The position numbers were made by a program, and so were the translations under genes. 64,000 bases of DNA from Lachnospiraceae bacterium (lineage in GTDB: Bacteria; Bacillota; Clostridia; Lachnospirales; Lachnospiraceae). The notes below the pieces were generated by a model. That model did no database searches. It had not been told where the DNA came from and saw nothing but the letters and a program-made list of their open reading frames with translations. The DNA is taken from assembly GCA_015057445.1 (NCBI GenBank), contig SVEI01000005.1:16286-80285 (forward strand), given 5' to 3'. Shown here in pieces: positions 55,133 to 63,953 of this stretch (the stretch's first letter is position 1; each line of letters opens with the position of its first letter).

Positions 55133-55690
55133 TTAATTAAACTTGTTCATGGCCATATCCGGACCCTCCGAAATAATAGTAGCAACCGCCTTTGTTGCAA
55201 GCTGGGCACCATCTCTAATAACAGGAAGCTCATCCTTAGAAAAATGTCCCAGCACGTAATCTGCCAAATCCATTCTAGGTGGCTTCTCTCCAACTCCAAC
55301 TTTTATTCTGGTAAACTCCTGAGTACCTAAGTGGGCTATAATATTTTTAATACCATTATGACCACCGGCGCTACCCTTCTTTCTAATTCGAAGTTTTCCC
55401 ACATCTAAGCTAATATCATCATATATTACAATAAGATCCGTCTCATCGCATTTGTAATAATCCACAAGCTCTCTAACGCTCTCACCACTTAAATTCATAA
55501 ATGTCTGTGGCATAGCAAGAATTACTTTCTCACCTTCGATTATACCCTTTCCTATGAGAGCTTTATGTTTCTTTGTATCCACAGCAATACCATAGGTATC
55601 ACTAATATTATATATCACTGAAAAGCCTACATTATGCCTAGTTCCCTTGTACTTATCTGTAGGGTTTCCCAATCCAACTATAATCTTCAT
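55133..55690 (-). CDS. pth: Peptidyl-tRNA hydrolase
   Basis: Pth frees tRNA from peptidyl-tRNA dropped by ribosomes. The 185-residue protein has GLGNPTDKYKGTRHNVGF, where the asparagine and the catalytic histidine of the RHN motif lie, then MPQTFMNLSGE, IYDDISLDVGKLRIRKKGSAGGHNG and VGVGEKPP. The length is normal. It sits between a GlmU-like gene and mfd, a conserved order in this phylum. Confidence 0.97.
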   Translation of the reverse strand: MKIIVGLGNPTDKYKGTRHNVGFSVIYNISDTYGIAVDTKKHKALIGKGIIEGEKVILAMPQTFMNLSGESVRELVDYYKCDETDLIVIYDDISLDVGKLRIRKKGSAGGHNGIKNIIAHLGTQEFTRIKVGVGEKPPRMDLADYVLGHFSKDELPVIRDGAQLATKAVATIISEGPDMAMNKFN

Positions 55691-55696
55691 AATAAA

Positions 55697-56431
55697 CTAC
55701 CTATTCTTCATAATCTCTTCAGCCTCTTTAAGCTGTGGGATAGTATTTACTCCCTTAATCTCATTAACCTTGTCTCCGGTTACAGCCATGGCGGAAGATT
55801 TAAGTCCTATTTTCTTAATAAGAGCGATTGTGTCTGTGAGATAATACTCACCTGCTGCATTGTCATTACTAAGAAGCTCAAGGCTTGCTGATAATGCTTC
55901 AGAATTAAATATATACATTCCTGAATTAATCTCCTTAACTGCAAGCTCTTCTTCAGTACCATCCTTTTGCTCTACTATCTTAGTAAAATTGCCCTCAGCA
56001 TCTCTCACTATTCTTCCGTAACCAGTAGGATCATCAACAATAGCTGATAAAACTGTAACTCCATTAGCCTCCTTCTTATGTGTGTCAACTAATGCCTTAA
56101 GAGTTTCTCCCGTAATAAGTGGAGTGTCTCCACATAATACTATAGTATCCCCTTCTGTTCCAATAAAATCCTTAGCACATTTTACGGCATGTCCAGTTCC
56201 TAACTGTTCTGTTTGTTCAGCGTAATCTACGATATCATAAATTGCTGACTTTACCTCCCCTGCCTTGTATCCAACTATAACGCATACATCAAGTGCACCT
56301 GCATCCTTTGCCGCCTTAATAACATAGTGAACCATAGGCTGATCCATACATTTGTGGACTACCTTAGGAAGGTCTGAATTCATTCTCGTCCCCTTACCTG
56401 CTGCCAAAATAACTGCCTTTAATCTACTCAT
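55697..56431 (-). CDS. Short GlmU-like UDP-GlcNAc pyrophosphorylase domain
   Basis: The product of about 244 residues is a sugar-phosphate nucleotidyltransferase of GlmU type: LAAGKGTRMNSDLPKVVH at the N-terminus, EQLGTGHAV, LCGDTPLI, and EINSGMYIF with EYYLTD. The left-handed beta-helix acetyltransferase domain that makes full GlmU about 450 residues long is absent, so acetylation of glucosamine-1-phosphate must come from another protein, or the substrate differs. The start at 56431 has AAAGGA ten bases upstream; an in-frame TTG seven codons earlier overlaps it. It is 6 bp upstream of pth. Confidence 0.9.
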   Translation of the reverse strand: MSRLKAVILAAGKGTRMNSDLPKVVHKCMDQPMVHYVIKAAKDAGALDVCVIVGYKAGEVKSAIYDIVDYAEQTEQLGTGHAVKCAKDFIGTEGDTIVLCGDTPLITGETLKALVDTHKKEANGVTVLSAIVDDPTGYGRIVRDAEGNFTKIVEQKDGTEEELAVKEINSGMYIFNSEALSASLELLSNDNAAGEYYLTDTIALIKKIGLKSSAMAVTGDKVNEIKGVNTIPQLKEAEEIMKNR

Positions 56432-56458
56432 AACACTATAATCCTTTCCCAAAATTCC

Positions 56459-57328
56459 TTATCTAAAACTTGATTTAATTTTCTCCGAAAGCTGATTTGC
56501 AGCTTCCTCTGAATCCTGCTGTATATATAATTTATTATCACTAATAGGAGTGCTAATTCCTATATTAGTTTCAAATACCTCATTAATGTGTAGTGTTAAC
56601 AATACCATATCTTCCTCTGTTGCATAAAAGGAAATATCTCTAAGCACTTCTCCACCATATTTGTTGAACTCTATAACTGTGTAATATAAAGCTTCATCTT
56701 CCATCTCAACTGAGTGGGAATATACATCATTGATATATTCATGATCTAACAATATATCCCCTTCTCTATCTAACAATTTTACACTTCTATTAGAATATAT
56801 GGTGTATCCTTCATACTGAATCTCATCAATTGCATCAGCATATAAGAACAATTGCTCTCTAACAATAGCCTCTATTCTATCGTAGGCTCTGACAAACTGC
56901 CTGTTAGACACACTTATTCCACCAGTTGTATTTGTTCCATTAGCAGAATAAATCGTCATGTGTTTCACCACTCCGGAAATATTATCCTTATTGCCAACAT
57001 TTTCTCTAAGATTATACAAATCCTCTGATACGATAAGTTGCTCAATAGTTTCAACATCTTCCTGACTTATGGTAAATGTAACCTCTGGAATTTCCTCATT
57101 GCCAAACCATCTAACAAAATCGCTGGCATATATCCTAACTCTTCCATCCACATAAATCATTATATTCATAGTATAAATCTCATAGGTTTCCACTCCGCCC
57201 TTTGGTGTGCTGGTAAGATGAATAAGTTCATTATCACCCTTGACAAATTCCTTTTTCTTATCTTTACAACCACCTAATGCAAGCATACAGCAAAGAAGAA
57301 AAACCATTAAAATATATCTCTTCAACAT
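56459..57328 (-). CDS. Lipoprotein of unknown function
   Basis: The 289-residue product has a lipoprotein signal ending in LALGGC, a Lys-rich stretch, and a beta-rich mature part with many Tyr, Ile and Glu. I do not recognise a family. Motifs that may help a search are YEIYTMNIMIYVDGRVRIY and EVTFTISQEDVETIEQL. It starts three bases after AGAGG and lies 27 bp before the GlmU-like gene, so it is probably the first gene of the lipoprotein-GlmU-pth-mfd-foldase operon. Confidence 0.75.
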   Translation of the reverse strand: MLKRYILMVFLLCCMLALGGCKDKKKEFVKGDNELIHLTSTPKGGVETYEIYTMNIMIYVDGRVRIYASDFVRWFGNEEIPEVTFTISQEDVETIEQLIVSEDLYNLRENVGNKDNISGVVKHMTIYSANGTNTTGGISVSNRQFVRAYDRIEAIVREQLFLYADAIDEIQYEGYTIYSNRSVKLLDREGDILLDHEYINDVYSHSVEMEDEALYYTVIEFNKYGGEVLRDISFYATEEDMVLLTLHINEVFETNIGISTPISDNKLYIQQDSEEAANQLSEKIKSSFR

Positions 57329-57426
57329 CCACCTCTAATTATATTTTTTTGCTCATAGTTATAAAAAATTATAACATATACTGATAGTTTTTCCAAGTTT
57401 TTTCACTTATTCACTATTATGGAAGC

Positions 57427-57463
57427 ACAAAAAATACTCCGAGCTACCAAGGTAACTCGGAGT
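57427..57463 (-). terminator. Terminator of the feo operon
   Basis: ACTCCGAGTTACC and GGTAGCTCGGAGT (one mismatch) pair around TT and are followed by ATTTTTTG on the minus strand. Confidence 0.9.
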
Positions 57464-57519
57464 TATGAGAAAGGAGTCGATTATAAAAACTCTTTAAAGC
57501 ATTTTCAAATAGTATGTAT

Positions 57520-57687
57520 TTACTTATTATCTCTTGTTTGATGGGAACTGCAATTACCCTTAGAGCCACACTGCTTAGCATAAGGACAACCTATACAGGT
57601 TTCCCCACGCTTTTTAGCCTTGTAGAGATATAGGGATATAGCTCCCACTATTAAAATTACGATTAAGATTATTATTACATCTACCAT
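57520..57687 (-). CDS. FeoB-associated Cys-rich membrane protein
   Basis: A 55-residue frame reads MVDVIIILIVILIVGAISL, then YLYKAKKRGETCIGCPYAKQ and a tail with two more cysteines (QCGSKGNC). One membrane helix followed by a C-x2-C motif and more Cys is the pattern of the small FeoB-associated proteins, which often follow feoB. The start lies 2 bp after the feoB stop without its own strong ribosome site, so translation is probably coupled. Its role in Fe(II) transport is unclear; a redox or metal-handing function is a guess. Confidence 0.85.
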   Translation of the reverse strand: MVDVIIILIVILIVGAISLYLYKAKKRGETCIGCPYAKQCGSKGNCSSHQTRDNK

Positions 57688-57689
57688 AA

Positions 57690-59690
57690 TTATTTACTAA
57701 TTGCATACTCCTTCTTTAACTGCTTATTTGTATTGTTAATAAGTGCTACAACGATTGCCACCATAACAACTACTGCAACTAAACCTATGATAGCTGGACC
57801 AGCTGCAAGTGAAGCTGGGTCTGTAGCAAGAGTACCAATAGTATATACAAGATATGCTACTGTGAAACCAACTCCAAGCTGAAGACCGATTCCGCCCCAT
57901 ATCCACTTTGCACTCTTCATCTCTGAGTTCATAGCACCGATAGCTGCGAAGCAAGGTGGAGTATAAAGGTTAAACATCATATATGCCAGAGCTGCAACCT
58001 TAGTGATAGCCATAACACCAGCTACATCAGCCCCAGCGCCTTCCATCATAGCAAGCTCTTCTGTATCGATAAAGTTCTCAAGTCCTACGAAGCAAACTGC
58101 AAGTGTACCAACTACATTTTCCTTAGCAATAAAGCCTGTAATAGCAGCCGCTGCAAGCTCCCAGCTAAGAACGCCTACAAATGGTACAAGTATATAAGCA
58201 AATGGTCCTGCAATAGAAGCAAGGATTGACTCATCAGCTGATGCTGCCTCCTTAAAGCTCCAATTAAAGGTCTGCATAATCTGTACTGCTGTGTTACAAA
58301 GCAAGATAATTGTAGCAGCCTTCACGATGTATGCCCAACCACGGCTACACATTGACTTAAATGCTCCGAGAAAGCTTGGTGCCTTGTACTCTGGAAGCTC
58401 TATAATAAAGAATGACTTTCTAGCCTTGTATCCAGCAATCTTGTTAACAAGTAATGCTGAAAGGAAGATAAGTAAAATACCTACGAAGTAAGCTACTGTA
58501 CTTACCCAACCAGCACCATCGAAGAAAGCGCCAGCGAAAAGTGCAATAACTGGTACCTTAGCACCACATGGCATAAATGGAGCGATCATAGCTGTTGCTC
58601 TTCTCTCTCTCTCATTACGGATTGTACGGCTTGCCATAATACCTGGAACTGCACAACCAATAGTGATAACAAAAGGAATAACTGACTTTCCTGAAAGACC
58701 AACCTTCTTGAAGATCGGATCAAGTACTACTGCCACACGTGACATATATCCACAATCCTCTAATAAAGCGATGAGGAAGTACATAACCATAACCAGTGGA
58801 AGGAATCCAATAACTGCGATTACACCACCGATAACACCATCAATTAAAAGAGCGTAAAGCAGTGGTGACGCATCGCCAACCTTATCTCCTACCCATCCCT
58901 GGAATGACTCTAACCATGCTACTAATGTATCTGCGATAAATGGTCCAACCCAGGCCTGTGAAATCTGGAACACTAGGTACATAACTAATGCAAATATAGG
59001 AATACCTAACCACTTATTTGTAAGTACGTTATCAAGTTTATCACCAAAGTTTTTGTTTTTAGTTAAAACCTTACGAGTCTCAACATTCTTAACGATAGAA
59101 TTTACAAAATCGAAACGCTTTCTATCAGCTGCCTCTACAGCAGCCTTATCTGTAAGGTCTACATCTCCCTGTACATATGGTGCCTTCTGTGTAGCACCCT
59201 TAAGCTCCACAGCCTTAGCAATAACCTCCTTAAGACCATCTCCTGAAATTGATACTGTCGGTATTACAGGACAACCAAGCTTCTCTGACAATGCTACCGC
59301 ATCTATCTTAGTCTCCTTTGACTCATTGATATCGTTTTTATTAAGAGCGATAACCATAGGAATACCAAGCTCTAACAACTGAGTTGTGAAGAATAAGCTT
59401 CTGCTAAGATTTGTACCATCTACTATATTAATGATAACATCTGGATTATCCTTCTTAACATAGCTACTTGTAATACTCTCCTCTGATGTAAATGGAGACA
59501 TTGAGTAAGCACCTGGAAGGTCTACAGCAATAAGCTCTTCTCCACCATCATAAAGGCTTTTCTTAATAGGGCTTTCTTTCTTATCTACGGTAACACCTGC
59601 CCAGTTACCAACACGCTCATTCTTACCAGTGATAGCATTGTATAACGTAGTCTTACCGCTATTTGGATTACCTGCTAAAGCAATTCTCAT
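57690..59690 (-). CDS. feoB: Ferrous iron transporter FeoB
   Basis: FeoB is the main Fe(II) importer under anoxic conditions. The 666-residue protein has an N-terminal G domain with GNPNSGKTT, the DLPGAYS switch II and NKND base motif, a short helical domain, then two gate motifs in the membrane region (about residues 275 to 650; GYMSRVAVVLDP, GCAVPGIMASRT, CGAKVPV). The membrane part has about ten segments. GGAGG precedes the start. It follows feoA with a hairpin between and precedes the Cys-rich partner. Confidence 0.97.
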   Translation of the reverse strand: MRIALAGNPNSGKTTLYNAITGKNERVGNWAGVTVDKKESPIKKSLYDGGEELIAVDLPGAYSMSPFTSEESITSSYVKKDNPDVIINIVDGTNLSRSLFFTTQLLELGIPMVIALNKNDINESKETKIDAVALSEKLGCPVIPTVSISGDGLKEVIAKAVELKGATQKAPYVQGDVDLTDKAAVEAADRKRFDFVNSIVKNVETRKVLTKNKNFGDKLDNVLTNKWLGIPIFALVMYLVFQISQAWVGPFIADTLVAWLESFQGWVGDKVGDASPLLYALLIDGVIGGVIAVIGFLPLVMVMYFLIALLEDCGYMSRVAVVLDPIFKKVGLSGKSVIPFVITIGCAVPGIMASRTIRNERERRATAMIAPFMPCGAKVPVIALFAGAFFDGAGWVSTVAYFVGILLIFLSALLVNKIAGYKARKSFFIIELPEYKAPSFLGAFKSMCSRGWAYIVKAATIILLCNTAVQIMQTFNWSFKEAASADESILASIAGPFAYILVPFVGVLSWELAAAAITGFIAKENVVGTLAVCFVGLENFIDTEELAMMEGAGADVAGVMAITKVAALAYMMFNLYTPPCFAAIGAMNSEMKSAKWIWGGIGLQLGVGFTVAYLVYTIGTLATDPASLAAGPAIIGLVAVVVMVAIVVALINNTNKQLKKEYAISK

Positions 59691-59774
59691 CTTAATTTCC
59701 TCCTAAAATATATAACAAGGTGTATATAATTACCTACTATTGATAGTATGTTAGTTTACCCTAACTCATTACTC

Positions 59775-59822
59775 AAAAAAAAGCTCGTTTCACAATAATA
59801 GTTATTTACTGAACTATTATTG
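59775..59822 (-). terminator. Possible attenuator between feoA and feoB
   Basis: On the minus strand CAATAATAGTT pairs with AACTATTATTG (59812-59822 and 59793-59803), and after a nine-base stretch eight T follow. The stem overlaps the end of feoA. It could lower feoB relative to feoA expression. Confidence 0.4.
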
Positions 59823-60021
59823 CGGAAGCTAACTGAATATCAATATTATATCTGGCATCCTTGATGGAAATTGTAAGATTTTTCTTTCTCTTTGTTACAA
59901 TCGTAATGCTCTCACCACTGTAACATCCCAAAGAAAACAAAAACGCATTCAACTCCTCATCATCTGTCAATATTTCTTTGATAATGTAATCTTTTCCTTC
60001 TAATGCGTCAGCTAAACTCAT
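59806..60021 (-). CDS. feoA: FeoA-type SH3-like protein
   Basis: The 71-residue protein has the FeoA fold pattern: MSLADALEGKDYIIKEI, FLFSLGCYSGESITIV and LTISIKDARYNIDIQLASAII. It is a small cytoplasmic helper of FeoB. AGAGG precedes the start. It is the first gene of the feo operon, 115 bp before feoB, and it is divergent from a DtxR-family regulator. Confidence 0.92.
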   Translation of the reverse strand: MSLADALEGKDYIIKEILTDDEELNAFLFSLGCYSGESITIVTKRKKNLTISIKDARYNIDIQLASAIIVQ

Positions 60022-60042
60022 CTTTTCACCTCTAAGTTCGTA

Positions 60043-60094
60043 GTTATCCTTGCCTAACCAACGTTACAATATCACCGCTGGCAAACTTTGTCAA
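60043..60094 (-). promoter_or_regulatory. feoA promoter with candidate metalloregulator site
   Basis: On the minus strand TTGACA (60089-60094) and TATTGT (60066-60071) are 17 bp apart. A partial palindrome, GTTAGGCAAGGATAAC on the minus strand (60043-60058), covers the expected start of transcription and could be the site of the divergent DtxR-type regulator. Only the outer four bases of each arm are symmetric, so the operator part is uncertain. Confidence 0.55.
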
Positions 60095-60215
60095 GTGCAA
60101 ATTAAGTTTTAGTAGGAAAATATTTCAAAATATGATATACTACTATAGAAATTTGTATTTCTATTTTTTGTTACGTATATACTACTTTTATAATATTTTA
60201 AGGTGGGAATTAATT

Positions 60216-60584
60216 ATGAAGATACAGGAATCGGCAGAGGATTACTTAGAGGCAATACTTCACCTCAGTAAGAAATTAGAATTTGTTCGTTCTATAGATG
60301 TAGTTCATCACTTAGGCTTCTCTAAGCCAAGCGTTAGCGTGTACCTTAAGAACCTTAGAGTTAATGGGTACATCAATGTAGATTCAGACGGTCACATTAC
60401 ACTTACGGACTCTGGTATGGAGATTGCCAGTCGTATAGATGAGCGCCATGAGATGCTGGCTCAAATACTTATGAAGCTTGGTGTTAGCAAAGAAGTTGCC
60501 TACGAGGATGCCTGTGGTATGGAGCACCACATCAGTGACGAAAGCTTTGACGCTATTAAGGCATATTTTGAGAAGATTTCCTAA
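60216..60584 (+). CDS. DtxR/MntR-family metal-dependent regulator
   Basis: The 122-residue protein has an N-terminal winged HTH (SAEDYLEAILHLSKK, then a recognition helix KPSVSVYLKNLRVNGYI) and a dimerisation domain with metal-binding residues in DERHEMLAQIL and GMEHHIS. The C-terminal SH3-like domain of DtxR and IdeR is lacking, as in MntR. The start at 60216 has AAGGTGGG eight bases upstream; the longer frame runs into an AT-rich leader. It is divergent from feoAB, which suggests iron-dependent repression of iron uptake rather than manganese control. Confidence 0.9.
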   Translation: MKIQESAEDYLEAILHLSKKLEFVRSIDVVHHLGFSKPSVSVYLKNLRVNGYINVDSDGHITLTDSGMEIASRIDERHEMLAQILMKLGVSKEVAYEDACGMEHHISDESFDAIKAYFEKIS

Positions 60585-60624
60585 CACATTGAATGCGCGC
60601 TATTTTGATTATTAATAATACATC

Positions 60625-60661
60625 GACCTCTTATGATTAAAGCTTATGAGAGGTCATTTTT
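60625..60661 (+). terminator. Terminator of the DtxR-type gene
   Basis: GACCTCT and AGAGGTC (60625-60631 and 60649-60655) form a stem around a 17-nt loop, followed by ATTTTT. Confidence 0.8.
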
Positions 60662-60731
60662 ATGCAGTAAAGTAGTGGGTGCATATTGATGCTTAATCCA
60701 TTATACAAAATACTTATATCAGGAGATTATT

Positions 60732-61838
60732 ATGGAGAAGATAAAAAGCTTTATAAAAAATGAAATAGTATTTTCCATAGCTTTGGTGCTGGCTATAATA
60801 TCATCATTTATAGTACCACCATCAAAAGACTATATAAGCTACATAGACTTTAGAACTCTGGCACTGCTTCTTGGACTTATGCTTATAGTACAGGGACTTA
60901 AAAGCTGTGGTCTGTTCGACAGCTTGGTTGCAGCCATGGTTAAAAAGGTAAGTTCAAAACGCGCCTTAGCATTTGTTCTTGTAAGCCTATGCTTCTTCTC
61001 TAGTATGCTTATAACAAATGATGTGGCTCTTATTACCTTTGTGCCATTTACCATAATGGTACTGGCACTTTGCGATGACTCAAGATTCAATATCTACCTA
61101 ATTGTACTAGAAACTGTGGCAGCAAATCTAGGAAGTATGTTTACCCCTATAGGCAATCCACAAAATCTATACCTATACTCAGTGTCAGGAATAGGTATGG
61201 GGGAGTTCCTAAAGCTTATGCTACCATATACTACCCTATCATATGTGGTTCTTCTTGTAGCCATATATTTTGTTGAGAAGGAGCCATTTGGAGCCTCCTA
61301 CAATGAACTTCCTGACAGCAAGATTTCCAAACCATTACTTGTAGTGTACCTTGCACTATTTGCATTCTGTATACTTACTGTATTACATATAGTTGATTAT
61401 AGAATCATGCTTATGGTTGTTATCGTTGCCATATTTATACTGGATAAAAAGCTTCTACCGAAGGCAGACTACATATTGCTACTTACTTTTGTGGCGTTCT
61501 TCGTATTTATAGGAAATATGAAAAATATTCCCGCCATTAGCGAATTTTTAAATTCAGTAGTTTCAGGTCGGGAGGTATATGTTTCTGTGGCAGCAAGCCA
61601 GGTGGTAAGCAATGTCCCAGCCGCCATGCTTTTGTCTGGCTTTACAGATAACTTCACTGGGCTCATCATCGGTACAAATATAGGTGGTCTTGGCACCATT
61701 ATTGCCTCCATGGCAAGCCTTATATCATACAAATTCTACTGCAAGATAAGTGGTAGCAACCAAAGGATGTACATGGTAAAATTCACTATAGTTAACCTTA
61801 TATTTTTAGCTATATTGTTATGCTTTTATATGATATAA
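60732..61838 (+). CDS. Anion permease of the ArsB/NhaD/citrate-transporter superfamily
   Basis: The 368-residue protein has about ten membrane segments. ALLLGLMLIVQGLKSCGLF, the LITNDVALITFVP motif, and GSMFTPIGNPQN in the first half, with VVSNVPAAMLLSGF and GTNIGGLGTIIASMASL in the second, are the repeated hairpin motifs of ion-transporter superfamily permeases (ArsB, CitM, SLC13). The substrate is an anion such as a dicarboxylate, arsenite or sulfate; it cannot be read off the sequence. CAGGAG precedes the start. It is 44 bp upstream of upp, possibly in one transcript. Confidence 0.85.
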   Translation: MEKIKSFIKNEIVFSIALVLAIISSFIVPPSKDYISYIDFRTLALLLGLMLIVQGLKSCGLFDSLVAAMVKKVSSKRALAFVLVSLCFFSSMLITNDVALITFVPFTIMVLALCDDSRFNIYLIVLETVAANLGSMFTPIGNPQNLYLYSVSGIGMGEFLKLMLPYTTLSYVVLLVAIYFVEKEPFGASYNELPDSKISKPLLVVYLALFAFCILTVLHIVDYRIMLMVVIVAIFILDKKLLPKADYILLLTFVAFFVFIGNMKNIPAISEFLNSVVSGREVYVSVAASQVVSNVPAAMLLSGFTDNFTGLIIGTNIGGLGTIIASMASLISYKFYCKISGSNQRMYMVKFTIVNLIFLAILLCFYMI

Positions 61839-61882
61839 TTTTGTTAACAGGAAACCTATTTTTAACAAAGGAGGTATGAACT

Positions 61883-62524
61883 ATGAGTACATTTAGTGAT
61901 AATGTTTTTATAATCGACCATCCACTTATTAAACATAAGATTACTCTTTTGAGAGACAAGAATACGGGTACCAACGAGTTCAGGAAAATCGTGGAAGAGC
62001 TTTCCACCCTTATGGGTTATGAAGCACTTAGAGATCTTCCTACTGAGGATGTAGAAATTGAAACTCCTATAGAAATGTGCACATCACCTACGATATCAGG
62101 TAAGAAGCTGGCCATAATACCAATACTCCGAGCGGGACTTGGTATGGTGGGAGGACTTCTAGCCCTTACCCCAACTGCCAAGGTTGGACACATCGGTTTA
62201 TATCGTGACGAGATGACACATCTTCCACACGAATATTATTGCAAGCTTCCAAAGCCTATTGAGGACAGAACCATTGTGGTCTTAGACCCTATGCTTGCAA
62301 CAGGTGGCTCTGCCATAGATGCCATCAATCAGATAAAATCCTACGGTGGAAGCAATATTAAGTTTATGTGTATAATAGCTGCACCAGAAGGGCTTAAGAA
62401 ACTTTCAGAAGCTCATCCTGACGTACAAATATATGTAGGACAGCTGGATAGAGAATTAAACGAAGATGCGTACATCTGTCCAGGACTTGGAGACGCAGGG
62501 GATAGAATATTTGGAACGAAATAG
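61883..62524 (+). CDS. upp: Uracil phosphoribosyltransferase
   Basis: Upp salvages uracil to UMP using PRPP. The 213-residue protein shows [18 protein letters not shown] at the N-terminus, [12 protein letters not shown], and the PRPP-binding motif [14 protein letters not shown]. The end [11 protein letters not shown] is typical of the family. AGGAGG precedes the start by eight bases. A terminator follows, shared with the leftward small gene behind it. Confidence 0.97.
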   Translation: MSTFSDNVFIIDHPLIKHKITLLRDKNTGTNEFRKIVEELSTLMGYEALRDLPTEDVEIETPIEMCTSPTISGKKLAIIPILRAGLGMVGGLLALTPTAKVGHIGLYRDEMTHLPHEYYCKLPKPIEDRTIVVLDPMLATGGSAIDAINQIKSYGGSNIKFMCIIAAPEGLKKLSEAHPDVQIYVGQLDRELNEDAYICPGLGDAGDRIFGTK

Positions 62525-62544
62525 CTATATTCGTAAAATGAATT

Positions 62545-62578
62545 CGGGGCGCATTATTGCGCCCCGTTTACTATTTTT
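62545..62578. terminator. Terminator between upp and the frameshifted gene
   Basis: CGGGGCGCA and TGCGCCCCG form a strong stem followed by TTTACTATTTTT on the plus strand. The stop codon of the leftward frameshifted gene lies in its loop. Confidence 0.85.
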
Positions 62579-62897
62579 CTTTGTTTTTTGTTATTCAGTA
62601 TATCCTTCACACCTGATAATAAAAATGCAAGGCTTAATCCAATACAAATTACAGCTAAAATTATATAAACAATATATACATCTACATAATAGCTATAATC
62701 TATATTATGATGCACATACAAACCATAGCAAAAACAATCTTTTCAGGAACTACAAGTATAATGCAGTCCATATGTGGATTTACATATATTGTATTCTCTG
62801 TAACCTCTCCTATAGAAAATGGCGCAATGCTAGATATCATATGCATATAACAAAGCACTATAATAATTGTAAAAATACATACTATATATTTTCTCAT
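62554..62897 (-). pseudogene. Small two-helix membrane protein gene with frameshift
   Basis: From the ATG at 62897 one frame gives a membrane helix (MRKYIVCIFTIIIVLCYMHM) and an outside loop, then ends at a stop near 62700. A second frame, open from about 62745 to the stop at 62554, continues with NIDYSYYVDVYIVYIILAVI and a basic end GVKDILNNKKQRK, as a second helix with its cytoplasmic tail. Together they would give about 114 residues with two helices. The total length is not a multiple of three, so one base is missing or two are extra near 62700-62745. It is either a recent pseudogene or a sequencing error. No family is recognised. Confidence 0.55.
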
Positions 62898-62948
62898 TAT
62901 TTACTCTATTATTCACCTTTCTCCATACGCATAGCACCATAGTTTGTA

Positions 62949-63953
62949 TTAAATATAATACCAATGTTTTTTGATTTTCTTGCAATACGCAAATCTGGCA
63001 TTCGGCGTTTTTATTCTGAATGGTCTCAGATTATCTACAGAGTAAATTAGCGTCTCACCATCCTGCTGATTACAAAACAGGACATTATATTTATAAACAT
63101 ATATTGCTTCCCAGTTTTTATGTAATTCCTTATAGCTACTAACTACCTTTTTACAAGAGAAATATTCATGCTCACTAAGTACAAGCTCATGCTTGGATTC
63201 AGTAAGACACTGTATTTTTCCATCTTCTATAAAGTACTCCCCGTGTTTTCCTTTATGCTTACGAAAATCCTTATATATGGATTTGGCTATAGCTATGTAG
63301 CTGGTGTTGTATTGCTTTATAATATTTCTTATATGTTCTGGTGCTGATTTGTCATATTTTCTCTTCAGAAGCATGCACATTACTATAAACGCTACCACTA
63401 AAAGTACTTTATACGGCCATTCAAAGATACTTACATATATAGCAAAAAACAGATACTCATAATAATAGTGATCATCCACCATATAATACCAATTGTCATT
63501 AATTCTATAGCATCGAACTTTATCATGTCTTTTATTAGGTGCATTAATATATCTTGGTCGGGTTCCATCAACAGAATAGACCAAAGATTCATACCTCGCT
63601 TCGTTAAATAATGTCACATATCCTTCGTATACATAAGCACCATCCCATGGTCTTTCAGCTATATGGTAAGTTTTCTCAATTATATAACCATACCAGCTTT
63701 CTTCTTCACTAAGTATTATCTCATACTCAGGAGTAGTTTCTCGTTTTACATTTCCATCTGTCAAAGAAGAATATATTACTACATCATCTTTATTCTTCAT
63801 ATAATCTTCATAATATACTTCTGCAATGGTGGTATATGCCTTATTATTATCAGCTACAATTTTCTTTATGTGTTCTGGAGCACTAGGAACATAATACCAT
63901 TCCACTAGCAAATATATAATTATAACTATTAATATGCCTTTTAATCGTCTCAC
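62949..63953 (-). CDS. Membrane protein with an internal duplication
   Basis: The 334-residue protein has a membrane segment at the start (about 5-20) and another pair near 168-198. Two soluble regions (about 23-160 and 207-334) are similar to each other: both begin SAPEHI(K/R)(K/N)I, then a helix with Y-T-(T/S)-IA, a Y-(E/K)-D-(Y/F) helix, an ELVLSE or EIILSE strand, W-(D/E)-(G/A)-(A/I)-YVY, (S)LVYSVD or TLIYSVD with RP, and end at WYY. The second copy stops at WYY where the first continues into its membrane part. The start is a GTG with GGGGAG seven bases upstream. I do not recognise the domain. Confidence 0.75.
   Translation of the reverse strand: MRRLKGILIVIIIYLLVEWYYVPSAPEHIKKIVADNNKAYTTIAEVYYEDYMKNKDDVVIYSSLTDGNVKRETTPEYEIILSEEESWYGYIIEKTYHIAERPWDGAYVYEGYVTLFNEARYESLVYSVDGTRPRYINAPNKRHDKVRCYRINDNWYYMVDDHYYYEYLFFAIYVSIFEWPYKVLLVVAFIVMCMLLKRKYDKSAPEHIRNIIKQYNTSYIAIAKSIYKDFRKHKGKHGEYFIEDGKIQCLTESKHELVLSEHEYFSCKKVVSSYKELHKNWEAIYVYKYNVLFCNQQDGETLIYSVDNLRPFRIKTPNARFAYCKKIKKHWYYI

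Noticed and set aside
57736..57954. A Cys/Ser-rich leftward frame inside feoB
   Set aside because: It is an alternate frame of the feoB 3' end with no ribosome site.
62466..62942. A rightward 158-residue frame after upp
   Set aside because: It starts inside upp, crosses the terminator and is rich in Tyr, His and Asn in AT-rich DNA; the opposite strand has a more protein-like two-helix product.
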